Assembly: GCA_000442125.1 (NCBI GenBank)
Contig: KE546983.1
Coordinates: 625,581-689,580, forward strand
Reading direction: 5' to 3'
DNA length: 64,000 bases
DNA from: Opeltia flavorubescens
Taxonomy: Eukaryota; Ascomycota; Lecanoromycetes; Teloschistales; Teloschistaceae
Each line of letters begins with the position of its first letter. The stretch's first letter is position 1. The translations under genes and the position numbers were made by a program. The notes below the pieces were generated by a model. That model did no database searches. It saw nothing but the letters and a program-made list of their open reading frames with translations, and was not told the DNA's origin. Below, piece after piece: positions 24,589 through 35,160 of the stretch.

Positions 24589-25672
24589 CCTTTCACCTAA
24601 CTTCTTCCAGCCTACAACCTCTCGCCGCCTCCAAACCTAAACCCCTTACTCCCCGTCGGTATCCACAGGTGTCTTACCAACTACTATATACTGATTCCGC
24701 GGCCACTAAAAACCCTCCAAAATATAAGAGACCGATAGGACCTGCTCGCAACAGCAAGCGACTGAAGCGAGCGACTTCTACGGCTCAGAAGCAAGGTGAG
24801 TTATCGTCCTTCATCAAACTCCATCCACGGACTTGATAACAGCTTCTACAATACCTGACCCTCCTACGTCCCTCCTTGCTCCCCTTCCCGAAGCCCCATC
24901 CCGAGAGCCTACACAGGCACCCTCACCCTCAAATCCTGCAGAGGCCCCGTTCCGCAAGCCTACAAAGCCCACGCCCTCACCCTCACCCTCAAAACCTCCA
25001 GCGTACCCAACTCGAGTCACACGATCAAAGGCCGCACAGCAGAAACAGACATAAGTGAAACGAAAGATGGATCCAACTAAGCGCGCTCTCGCCGAGCGTT
25101 CGAATACTCGCGGACTCTTGAAGAAGGCAGCTGCACAGCTAGACTTGAACAACCCCCCACGCCTCACCAATCCAACTAGTCCATGCAGTCCAGAGAATGG
25201 GAATGGGAATGGGAATGGCATTGGCAATGGCAACCATGTGCCAGGACAAATGGGCAGTCCGAGTCGTGGAGGGGAGGCAAATCGTGGTCGCGCTCGAAGT
25301 CAAGGACAACAATTTCAGACACGTGGTGAGGAAAGGGAGGGATGTGGAAATCAAATGGCTACACACAGTGCGAAGGATAATGCGGAAGAAAGTCCCTCTA
25401 CCCCTAGTTGGCGTCCTGCTTTAGGCGCAGGTCCCAGTCCTTGCCCTGCCTCGGGGTTGTCTGCCAGCCGTGAGATGTTCGCGCGTCCAAGGGATTATTT
25501 TGAAGGCGTGAAATCTCTGTTATTTCGCTTGCAGTTGGAATTACCGTCGGAATCATTGGGGAGCAGTGCAAGGACCATAATGTTGGAGAAGTCGCGGTCT
25601 CAATTCCTATCCGAGTCTCGCAGTATACTGACTAACAAATCAAGAGGGTCGCGATCCTATTCCCCGATCTAG
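24589..25672 (+). pseudogene. Pro/Ser/Lys-rich hypothetical gene with one intron, interrupted
   Basis: A plus frame open from 24589 reads SLQPLAASKPKPLTPRRYPQ and KRPIGPARNSKRLKRATSTA. It crosses a 47-bp GT-AG intron (24796-24842) into Pro-rich repeats (EAPSREPTQAPSPSNP) and RVTRSKAAQQKQT. A single in-frame TAA at 25052 follows, then the same frame continues as KRKMDPTKRALAERSNTRGL, a Gly-Asn run and a Ser-rich tail to 25672. A basic, disordered, probably nuclear protein is implied; no domain is recognised and no convincing start ATG is visible. The TAA could be a CAA-to-TAA change, so it is called interrupted. Confidence 0.45.
25198..25236. repeat. GGGAAT hexamer repeat
   Basis: About four GGGAAT units followed by GGCATTGGCAATGG variants, encoding Gly-Asn dipeptides in the plus frame. 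The upstream 24910-25000 stretch also has repeated CCCTCA motifs. Confidence 0.8.
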
Positions 25673-27178
25673 TCGCTTACAAAACCGTTGACCAACGCTC
25701 AACTGACTGTGGAGTCTCTTAAGCCTTGCTGGTCTGGAATTATCAGACTTTCTACTAAGTACACTTCCCTAGCTATATACTGTCCATCAATTCCACCTAC
25801 CTAGCCCTTGAATCTCGTAATGTCATCCCTAATTTGCAGGCATACTGATCCCATCTCGCAGACCCTCCACGGCGACCCATCCATCACCTCTGTTATGTAA
25901 GATCTCATCGGCTACTGCCCCCATGCAAGGTCCATCTGCCAGATCCGTACCCATGAGATCCCGCATGAGCAATGGCTTCACGAGCTCTTCGACGATGAGC
26001 CCGATTTCTAGCCTACTTTCCAAACCAAAGTCAATCGTGAGTCTCCATTCCTACAATGCAGACGAAAGCTCACACCAAGATCTAGTAGACTCTCCAGCCC
26101 TATTCCATCCCCGCTCTCTCTGCTGCAAAGCTTCACCACTAGCGCTTGGCAGCAACATGAAACCTCCCCGAATGTCTCTTACCCTTTTTGGCAGCAATTC
26201 GAGGAATCCTGGAAGCGTCCCCGAAACCTTCTGGCAGCTCCATGATGATCTCCCCCATCCTCTGTCATCGATATAACCCTCCTGGATGATCTTCTGCGAC
26301 GACGCCTCCTCATCCCTGGCCTCTCTAGCAATTACCAGTGCTTATCGCGCGGCTACGTTGTACCCGGAAGGTATCGCGGGTTATCGTTTCGATCTTTATT
26401 AATCTACTTTTAGACTATGTCTACTGTTTATGCATGNTGCTCTTCGATATCCCGGATTTCCTTTAGGCTACCGACGATACAGTTTCTAGCAAAATTTAGA
26501 GGTTCGACTGAGTTATTGGCCCTGATTTGTAGTTCTTAGGGGAGGCAGAGAAGAAGCACCCGAGTAGCTCCTTCCTCACCCCTTCTTCGGAAGCAATCTG
26601 GTCAACATGTGAAGATGATCGTCGATTGGAGAAAACCTGAAGACTTAATAAATTGCTGGCGATGCGATTTAATATTACTAGAGGGCTTATCGCTACATCT
26701 ATTAAAGGACGCAGCAAAGGTTCAACGGTTTTTAAAGGTGTTGCTGGTAATCCAGCAATGGGAGTGCAGTACTAAGGTTTGACAGGTGGAGTGAGTGCAT
26801 CTTCACTATCTACTCCTTGACTAGGGTGATTAAGAAGCCGACGACCGGACTATCGTTAAAAGCTACGCTCATCTCTCGTGGTACCTGGCTTCGGAATCTG
26901 ATGGGTAGAATATGATGCCTGAACCAGCCTGGAAAAATTACGTAGAGGTAAAAACTTTGCGTGGCATGTGATTGTTACGTTGGCACACTCGCAAACTGGG
27001 TGACATTAGGACAACTAGCCAAATTCCGAGCACTGAAAGCTTCAATGCAGGTGGTGCGTCAATGTCCCGACTGCGCTCCTTAATTGTCGCAATCGCTATA
27101 GCCTGGTTGGGATTAGTGCGACCCAGTAACCGGAGCTTGGTGCAATGCGCGCATACGATTGGCCCATACAACGTGAGA
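25673..27178. other. no supported gene
   Basis: Several competing frames. The plus frame at 25923-26276 is Ser/Pro-rich (117 codons), and another frame over the same DNA reads HEIPHEQWLHELFDDEPDF, suggesting a decayed gene of unknown family. There is one undetermined base at 26437. From 26300 to 27180 I see no motif. Confidence 0.35.
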
Positions 27179-27389
27179 GTATATCATCTACAAGTATATG
27201 AATTGAAGCTTGATTTGCGAATTATCAGGATGTCGATGCTGGTTCACTGCAAGAGAGTTCGATTATGTCGGATTATTTCACAATGAATCGTCTGTAAGTG
27301 CGTGAGTTGAAGCTTCATCTATAAATGATGTGAATCCTGAATCAAAAGGAATGAGAATGAATCACCTGTGAGTATATTCCTTGAAGCTT
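27179..27389 (+). repeat. three spaced imperfect repeats upstream of the Ulp1-type gene
   Basis: Three roughly 33-bp copies at 27179-27211, 27282-27315 and 27356-27389, each ending in TTGAAGCTT. The last two also share AATGAATC at their start and CTGT(A/G)AGT in the middle. They are spaced about 75-105 bp apart and end about 220 bp before the ATG at 27609. They could be promoter elements or a decayed tandem array. Confidence 0.55.
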
Positions 27390-27608
27390 TACAAGCATGT
27401 CGGCATTGCTATTGCATATTGCTACCAGTGCCCTGCGTGAAACATCCTTTGCATCTCTACCATGAGTCGTTCCTGCATCTCAAGTACCCATCAACAATTT
27501 CATCGACGTCCATAGAGCATCAAACGAAGCAAGTTAACACTGTCGACTTCGATGATACAGCTGAAGTAATCATTCTCTTATAATCAAATAAGTTCACACT
27601 GCTCGAGC

Positions 27609-30600
27609 ATGGCTTCCAAGAAAAGTTTATCATCAAGGCATCCCAAATTTAACAAGCCCCAGCAGACAATCTCGCCGCAATCCCAGTCCAGTTCCCCCTC
27701 GCACTCAAATTACCTGTCTTCTTTCCAGTCGCAATTTCACGTCGTTGACCAACAGGAGTCGGCTATTCCATCAGATTTAGATATCATCAAGTCTCTAAAG
27801 TCATTCGACGAGCTTCTTACGTATAGTAAAAAAGCGATCGTATCTAGAAATAACCAGGCCCAAGCAATTGAAGCTCAATTTCGTGAAGAATGCGAATGGA
27901 TTTGCAATAATGCTGGTGAGAAAGCTAGCACCAGCATATCCCGAGTACTGCAGTTTAAAAAATGGATCGAAAACATTGACGAGGACCTCGGGCAAGGGAG
28001 ATGGAATAAACTGATCCACACGTCTAAGGATACATTGGTGAAAATGGCGGCCTATAGGAGCCGTATCCGTGAAAACTGGGGAATTGGCCCTGAGCAAGTG
28101 TTTGAGTCTTCAATGTACCCGTCGAAACCACTAGCTAGAACCTGGTTGAAACACATGTCCGACATCGCTGAGCGAGTCTCGCTTGATGAAGGTCGACTAC
28201 TCATCACGCAGCAAATTGGGGTTCGAGTCGCAGAAGAAGGCAGGAAACCGAAGTCTCGCGGTGGTGCTCGCCCTGCTGGCAATCAGATTACTACTGGTGA
28301 TCTGGAATCTGTCCGTAAAGCCATTCTGCAAAAGCCTAAGATAACGGCAGAAAAGAAACGAAAGGGGAGTGATGATGAGAATGGATCTGCAGTAGAGACG
28401 AAGCGCAGCAAGCATGGCAAGTCTGCAACGCCGGGGCCGATTGATACCCAGAGCTATCCCGACGCAAAGTCCTCGCCTTTCCGTGAGTCATTCCCAGTCA
28501 TGCAATCATCACCCGTCACAAAATCTTCTCCTCTCAAGAATGCTGCCAAAGGAAGAAAGCCTAAGGAAGACCATCGAAGCCCGAGCAATGATCAAAAGGC
28601 TTCCGTCGTCAATTCCCAGGATGTCGAAGCTACCGACACGAGCGACAGAGTACCTATTGATGATAACGCCAACGGCAGCGGCAACAATAAAATACCAGAT
28701 GGAGCTGCAACGGATCTGGATGACGAGAAGCATAAGGATATGGTACAGCAGACGAAAATCGTGCTTAAGGGTAAGAGTATCAATAACGCAACGCCTGACA
28801 GCAGAGAGAAACAGCCGTATGTGCCCCAGACTCCTCCCAATGTACACCAAAGTACCTTGGGGCGACGCACAGGAATTGGACGAATGCAAGATGACGACTC
28901 TAGCGAGAATGATGAATCTTTCATCAACGATACCACTGTAAGGCCTTCCATTCCTACCAGTCAAGCATCCTTACTGACTTGCTTCTTGTTCACGGATATG
29001 TCAACTAAGAAAGCGAAGAGGGTTCAGGATACCTCCGACGACCAAGCTAGCAAGCTTGACATGCCACAGGATTTGACGCTTCTACTCCTTACTCCGACTC
29101 CTAGTACTTCTCCCTTCACACGCTTCGAGCCCTCGTCAGCAGTCTCGTCAAAGGGTAAAACATGGTCCCTGCCTTTCTCCTACTATTTGAATGATAACTG
29201 TTTTGAAGCAACACTGTTAAACCATGACTCTATGGCAGCCCTCGACAGTATACCTTACAGTGACGCCGCAGGTGCTCAGGCGTCACTTTCCCCGGGTAGG
29301 TGTTTATCAAGTACCGCCATGGAGTTGATTCTCGATTTGTTTGCCGCCGACACGGTTTATTGCTTCGATCCCTCCTATTTCAAAATGACAAATCCTCGGG
29401 AAATCAGCCTTTTCAAACGTGATGCGGATGACCACGCTATTATCGTCTTACCGTTAAACCACAATCAGCATTGGACTGTCGCTATCTTTGATCGAAAAGA
29501 GCATAGTATTATCCACTACGACCCATTAAAAGGCGGAGCTGGATCAGCTGCGGATATAGCTCTTCTTCAAGAATATAACAAAATCGACGAAACTCTGGAA
29601 TGGAAAGTTAAATCCATTACGAGCGCTAAGCAAACAAACGCTTATGACTGTGGGGTCTACGTTCTTGTCACCGTTATTTGCATCCTGAATCAGCACGCTT
29701 TTCCCGATCGCATTGACCGCATCGACGGTGACCTTTGGCGACGGGTGTTCTACGATATGCTAGGAGGCTCCTCCAACCATGAAGATATCCATGCATCGAT
29801 GTCCGCACGAAATCAACCAGGTGAATTTTCATTCGTTCCCCCTTCCCACGCCCTCTAGGAACCTCTCTGAGAGCCCTGCTAAGACAAGATATTACGGATA
29901 TAGATCCGCCAGCATCAGCGCCAATCTCTACATCCTGCGATTACACTATCATATCCGATTTCGTCTCTGCGGCCCTTCGCTCCGTCCATCATTCCCAGCA
30001 GCAGCTTTCAGCATCCAGGGCTTACCACACCCAAAGTACCTCAGTCGTTAACATGATTACTCATGCTCATCAACGCGCTGCTAACAAAGCCACCTCAATA
30101 CGCCAAGATAATGCCACACGCCTTGCTAAAAATGAAAGGCTCGCAGCTTTCATTGGCGAGCCCAAAACCTTTAGTCATATGGGATCGGAAGAAGACTTGA
30201 ATGGATTACAGTCGATATCGGCCAAGGCTAAGCGAGAAATCAACACGCAGAAGGCCAGAGTAGAGAAATGGGTCGAGCGAGAGCGGAAGTTGGCGGTTGG
30301 CATTGAAACGGCAAGGTTGGTTTATTTTCCCTCGTCCCCCGTTCCTCGACTCAAACCTATAATATATCCTTCGAGTCAAGCAATTTACTCCCTTTTCACG
30401 GTCTTCGTTAGCCCTCGGTTCTCCTTTTCCCATTCCTCCACCTTTTTCCTCATATCCTTCTCTTTCTGCTTACTCCGGTATCTTACCCACGTTTCATACA
30501 TCGCTAATCCCTCCCGTTTCTCGCGCAGGAGCATACGACTTGAATACGAACGCTTGATCTCAGACTGGGAAGTGCGCTCCGAAGACGCATTGAAGCAGTC

Positions 30601-30673
30601 TAGGAACCTTAGTACTCTCTTGAAGCAGGGGCAGGCGAGGCTTGATGAAGTGAACTCCACGAAACTTGATTAG
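27609..30673 (+). CDS. Ulp1/SENP-type (C48) cysteine protease with C-terminal coiled coil
   Basis: From the ATG at 27609 the first exon (to 29820) encodes a Ser-rich N-terminus, a helical region (about residues 55-210) and a long basic disordered linker with repeated SSP motifs (about 210-480). A protease domain follows at about 510-720. The catalytic set is intact: His621 in QHWTVAIFD, Asp638 in IIHYDPL, Gln675 and Cys681 in KQTNAYDCGVYVL. C48 enzymes remove SUMO-like modifiers; here the substrate is unknown. The uninterrupted frame stops at 29858, but an intron starting GTGAAT at 29821 would remove that stop. The same frame then runs on to 30315, crosses a 213-bp intron (30316-30528) and ends at 30673 with a coiled-coil tail, giving 937 aa. 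Similar proteases also occur in some DNA transposons, but no terminal repeats or transposase were seen. Confidence 0.85.
29821..29858 (+). other. predicted short intron bridging protease and coiled-coil exons
   Basis: GTGAATTT...CTCTAG, 38 bp, which is short for a fungal intron. Alternative acceptors in the same phase (for example 29873, 29888 or 29903) give 53-83 bp and also keep the downstream frame open. Whichever is used, the stop at 29856 is removed and translation continues in the frame of the 30053 ATG. Confidence 0.55.
30316..30528 (+). other. intron, 213 bp, in the coiled-coil region
   Basis: Starts GTTGGT, has GCTAAT at 30503 and ends GCGCAG. It is pyrimidine-rich, and its translation is Ser/Phe-rich, unlike the charged coiled coil on both sides. 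It is an exact multiple of three without stops, so retention would add 71 residues; splicing joins AG-G to give ETARSIRLEYERL. Confidence 0.7.
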
Positions 30674-31920
30674 ACAATCTAGTATCCTTGAGCAAATTGT
30701 TTGCTGTCTGCTTGAGCTTTGCTCTCTCAAATAGTCTCTACGCCGGCTTAGCCGGAAGAGTCAGCTTTGGAGAACGGGAGAAGAGTGACTTCCACACCTG
30801 ATAAAAGCGGGGAGGATTCGTGTAATGCTAGAAGTTATTATAGGGATTGATAGAAGGCCGCAAAGGTCATTTACCCAGGAGCGTCCGCCAAGGTACTATC
30901 GAAACCAAGAAACGCTGTATAGCGGATTGTATTGAATAATTGTAAAGGTTTAATTCAAAATAATATAAGTAGACAAAATCTCGTATATTGTAAAAGTAGA
31001 GAGTTATAAAAACTATACGATATCCTAGGACTTTTCGACGGTTTGAAAGATAAATAGGTAAAAAAATAAGAAATTTCCAGATCTTGGATACTTAGATCGC
31101 AAGTCCGTTGTTTATAGCACCCTCCTTAGCAAATGGTTCTAAATTCTTTCGAAGTTTCCGGAAGAAATAATATAGGGAAGCAGAGATTAGAAATGCGCAC
31201 TAACCGCTTTCAGCTCCGGCACGTGCCGGAGCAAAGATTTTAGAACATTGGCAGATATCGTCCCTTGCAATCTATGATATAGATACTGTATAGAAAAGAC
31301 AAGGTTATAGATAAAACTTATTTGATAAGTAGCAAATTTCAAATACCGACTCATTCCTGGTATTATATAGTTCAAGTATAGCCTCGGGTCCCAGTCCTAT
31401 ATCGATATTCGACCATATTATATTAACCCCTTTTCGCTCTACACGTTAATAAATCGATTAAAAAATCAATTACCTAAAACATAACCATATCGTCAATAGC
31501 GTGAACAAGAATGAAACTTATTATAGGTAAGGTACACACTATATATAAAATTGCAATTTTATTCTACGCAGGTTCTCTATAAAAGCTGGTAACTAAACCG
31601 ATTCATCCGTTCCTAATCCCATTATATGCCCTATAATAGGTTCTTCTGACAATATAGACCAGGTAATTATTAGCCAGAAGATTTTTTGCAAAAGCTTGAT
31701 CCAGATTCAACTTCTGTTATTATAAGCCATTATCTATAAGATAAAGGCCACTCTTTACTTTTAGAAACACTTCGAAGAGAGAGAGAGAGAAAGAGATTCC
31801 GAATAGTGGGAAGGAGAGGGTATACTATCTGTTACGATGCTCCTCCGGAGACGAAGAACAATGAACAGGAGCGTTACAATAGCGCTGCGAGCCACATCCT
31901 ATTACGTCCATTCTTAAACG
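30674..31920. other. intergenic, no gene seen
   Basis: Moderately AT-rich, with a short GA microsatellite near 31777-31795. No coding motif is visible on either strand. Confidence 0.5.
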
Positions 31921-32194
31921 GCGTTCTTAGAGGTGTATTACTTGAGATCTGAATCGACTATCTTATTTCCCGAAAAGCGAGGATTAATGCGGTAGAGAGC
32001 ATTATATAAGAGTCCAAGGAAAGTCTATTCGCCGGTCACTTATACATATCCCTAAAGATGGATAGTCGGCAAGTTGTTCTTCGGATGGAAGAATACGAGA
32101 ATTTATTCACCTTCTCAGGCGTAATGTCCTTGACAGTGATATCATCGTGCACTTTCCACTTGTCGACCACCTTGCCGTACTCCAGATCCATCCA
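31921..32194 (-). pseudogene. VID27: VID27 (vacuolar import and degradation) C-terminal fragment
   Basis: The minus strand reads WMDLEYGKVVDKWKVHDDIT, then DITPEK, a likely intron or insertion starting GTGAAT at 32110, then VTGE-stop-TFLGLLYNALYR, INPRFSGNKIVDSDLK, a stop, and YTSKN. This matches VID27's MDLExGKVVxEWKVHDDIPV ... MTGEQTFLGxSxNALYRIDPRLxGNKLVDSxLKQYTSKN. VID27 is a conserved cytosolic protein with a WD/beta-propeller-like C-terminus; in yeast it is tied to fructose-1,6-bisphosphatase turnover. Only about 80 residues remain of the usual 750 or more. Both stops replace Gln codons by TAG/TAA, the change expected from C-to-T mutation. Confidence 0.75.
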
Positions 32195-32235
32195 GGGAGT
32201 TCCCCGATGCCGCCGAGAACGAGAACGAATAACCA

Positions 32236-33540
32236 CTAGCGGCGTGAGAGAATGGTTTGCGTGAGGTGGGTAGTTGGTATAATACCAAAGAGGACAATAA
32301 AGACAACAGAGCGGTAGCTGCGAAGTAACACTCCCGTATTTAGTCTCTGAGTCTCGATGCTGTAAGTTTGGGCCGCAGCTAAGGGGTCTCTGCTAATATA
32401 CTGCTGTGAAAGGGCAGGCATAGGTAGCGAGACAAAGATACCTTGGAAGATTTCGAGACGGTGCACCAGACGCGCGGAAGCAATCTGACTTGCCAGGAAC
32501 GTGGAATCGAGGCTGGAGGTAAGCGAAAAGGTGGCGGCGACGGCGGTTGGGGTGGTGTCAGGCACGGAAGAAGCAGGGTATAGAGACCAAAAGTGAACCG
32601 GGGTACAAAACCAGAGTCTCTCGTGTAATGCCTGTAGATGAAACTTCGAGCAGGGCGTCCCTAAGTGCCTCTCTTCACTTTGTAGCCCATTGTCCAGCAA
32701 TGTTCTCGAGAACGGAAGCGATAGTGGTTCGTGCGAAGCCTGCTGTACGGTGCTTGACTGGGCCAAGAAGACGGGGTGGTGGCTCGCCTTAGGGATGATA
32801 TATGGGGATAGGTGAGGTGACTTTGGCGGGCAGGCGTCCGAAGAGTAAGGCCGTAAGGTTACACCGGGGCCTGTTGCCTTTTACAGGGGTGAGTTGTAGA
32901 TCTACTACTATCGATCGCTTGTCTCGCATCCCTCCCAGATCCTTATAATTTGTTAGAATTGATGGCAGCTTTCTTTGCCCGGCGGCTTGTGTAAAATGAG
33001 TGTTGATATCTGCTATGAGCGTCTGTCCTGCCGCGGTGAGAGGCATTGGGGGATAATTCTGGGGCGATAGTGGGGATATCGAGGGGAGAAGCTGGAGTTC
33101 GAGGCTTGGCAAGAAAGAGTGGTGCCAGCTATGTAGAGCACTGTGCATAGATAGATAAGCAAATGCCCATAATCTTGCTGTACTTTTTTCCATATAGAGG
33201 CCTCTCACAGTTTCCTTCGCCGAACACAAGCACAGTCTTCGAGAAGGTCTTGCCGAGAGTCTGGACAGACTCGATCTGGGGACGACAAGTTTGATTTCCC
33301 GTTCAAACCTCCGCCGCACGCGGAGAAGGAGGCTGTTGATCATTTCCTGCCTACTTTCTCGCTAAATAAGTGAGCAAAACCGTTGGAGACCCTGCATGCT
33401 GCTTCTGCCACATTGGTCGCGAGTCGTAAGTCGGTTTGACCGACAGGGAGAAGTTGGTTATCGGCTTCCGGGCGCAGTGCCAAGTTCTGATGCATGCATC
33501 TAATTACGCAAGCAAGTTTCCCAGTGCAAGCGAGCAAGGC
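32236..33540 (-). pseudogene. unassigned minus-strand gene remnants
   Basis: Several minus frames look protein-like but change frame repeatedly: MPLTAAGQTLIADINTHFTQ (about 33050), VLENIAGQWATK (about 32700) and RLVHRLEIFQGIFVSLPMPA followed by TGVLLRSYRSVVFIVLFGII (about 32470-32270). The first recalls the N-terminus of serine beta-lactamase-like fungal hydrolases, but the match is short. At least one decayed gene is likely; I cannot name it. Confidence 0.3.
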
Positions 33541-35160
33541 GAGGACGAATAAGTGAGAGGATTCGACGATGACTTATTCCGCTGCTCTATCCTGCGAATG
33601 CGAAACTTTTACAGAGGAAAAATCCGAGGAATCTTTAGCGCAAGTAATATTTGATTGGGAAGAGGCACTTATAAGAAAATATAACGCCGCCATGACGGTG
33701 TAAAGCATCCTCGAAGTGGGATGAGGCAGAGTGATACTTGGAGAGTGAGACGAGTTGGGAAGGAGCGTGGATTGGTCTTGCCAGAAACCGGACGAGCAGA
33801 GGCCTGACTTGGAACTTCTGGAAGGCGGACTATTACCTTCGAATTCCACAAACATCTTTCACTCCTCTCTCGTCAAATATGACACTTTATTTCTGCGCGA
33901 TTCTGCTGCGATGTCCAAAGCCTGGTGGGACAAGATCTTCGAAATCATATGGCACTCAAGCTTCAGCAAACCACTCATCAATCATCATCCAGCTGCAAAC
34001 ATCGCAAAAGCCCCAATTAAGCGGATATTTGAACATAAAGCAGAAGAGCCTATGCATCAAGCTCAGGTACCAGGAGGTCAACCATACCAAGCAATTGATG
34101 AGAGGGGGGCGAACAAACGAAACACCCGAGGAACCTCACGTCCGTCAACCAATGGTTCTGCCAAAGAGACAATCCAACCTTCTCAAGGTTGATCATTCGG
34201 CCTTGCACTCTTAACCCCATCGCTAACATGACTCCAGTCTGGTCCTTGCCTGACAAGAAACCCCTCCTTAGTAGGAAATGGATATCCGCTCGGCAAAGCC
34301 CCTATGGCCAACCATACACACGCAAACGCAATACCAACATCAAGCGCAGGCTCCCAAAGCACGACATACCCGTCAATGTGGGCTCTCCGCCGCACCGGTA
34401 CCTTGCGCGCAATTGTTGGATTCTCCAGCATTCCTCTGAATCGCCATGAAGACCCAGCTGGGCCGGGAGCGGATTCGTCTGGCAGTGAGAGACGCGGAAT
34501 CGGCCTCCTCCACGCGTCGCCAATGGCTGCGGCGTGCAGCTTTGCATTCGTCGAGCTTGGAAATGCTAGTCATTTACCAGTAGCTGACCGCCAACACAAC
34601 AACAGTCAGACGCTCGAATTTTGAAGCATGGACCCATGATAGAAGACGAAGGACCAAGGCCTGACCGGCCCCGTCGGATGATTGACCGCGGGGCAAAGGC
34701 AAATCGAGTCCAAGCATTCGGTGAACTCGCCGGACTGGTCTACGGAAGTCACCTCTATAAACGTTGGTGTGCTGCTTTATAGGAAAGGTGTGAGGTGCTT
34801 CGTGCAGAAGGTGGTGTGGTTCTTTGTGGGGGAGTTGCAGGCGGAGGGACATCTGGGACTCGGTAGCTGGTGCTTCGGTAGCTTAGGAGAAGCTCTTTCG
34901 ATTTGTGCAAAGACGCCAGCGTCTTCCTTGTCATCGACGACAGCCATAGCGTTCGGCGCAGGGTTTCATGCTCCAAATATTGTCGGAGCCATTAGAAGAA
35001 CTTCCCAGTAAGCTTTTTCTTGTTTTGTCTTTGGTAGCTGCCTTAGGGCCACACCGAATAATATGTCGGACCCTCGAGATTGTTTCTATTGAAGACCGAA
35101 GAATTGTTCATCAAGGTGAATATCGCTGTACTTTCAGGGATTGAGGACCACCACGAGACT
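33541..35160. other. competing ORFs, possibly decayed membrane protein on minus strand
   Basis: The minus frame 34431-34183 contains YVVLWEPALDVGIAFACVWL, which resembles the last transmembrane segment of oligopeptide (OPT) transporters (YNYxLSAALDxGxA), but the flanking family motifs were not found. Plus frames at 33738-34214 and 34682-35011 have no recognisable motif. The region is called undecided. Confidence 0.25.

Noticed and set aside
24814-25233. 139-codon minus ORF rich in Gly, Phe and Arg
   Set aside because: It mirrors the Pro/Ser/Lys-rich plus frame and the GGGAAT repeat; its composition is a by-product of those repeats, and the plus strand has a plausible intron.
30053-30673. Separate 206-aa gene starting at 30053
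   Set aside because: Its frame is open upstream to the predicted intron and in register with the protease exon, and its middle 71 residues are intron-like, so it is treated as the 3' part of the Ulp1-type gene.
34183-34431. OPT oligopeptide transporter C-terminus
   Set aside because: Only one hydrophobic segment resembles the family and no neighbouring motif was found, so it is left as unassigned.
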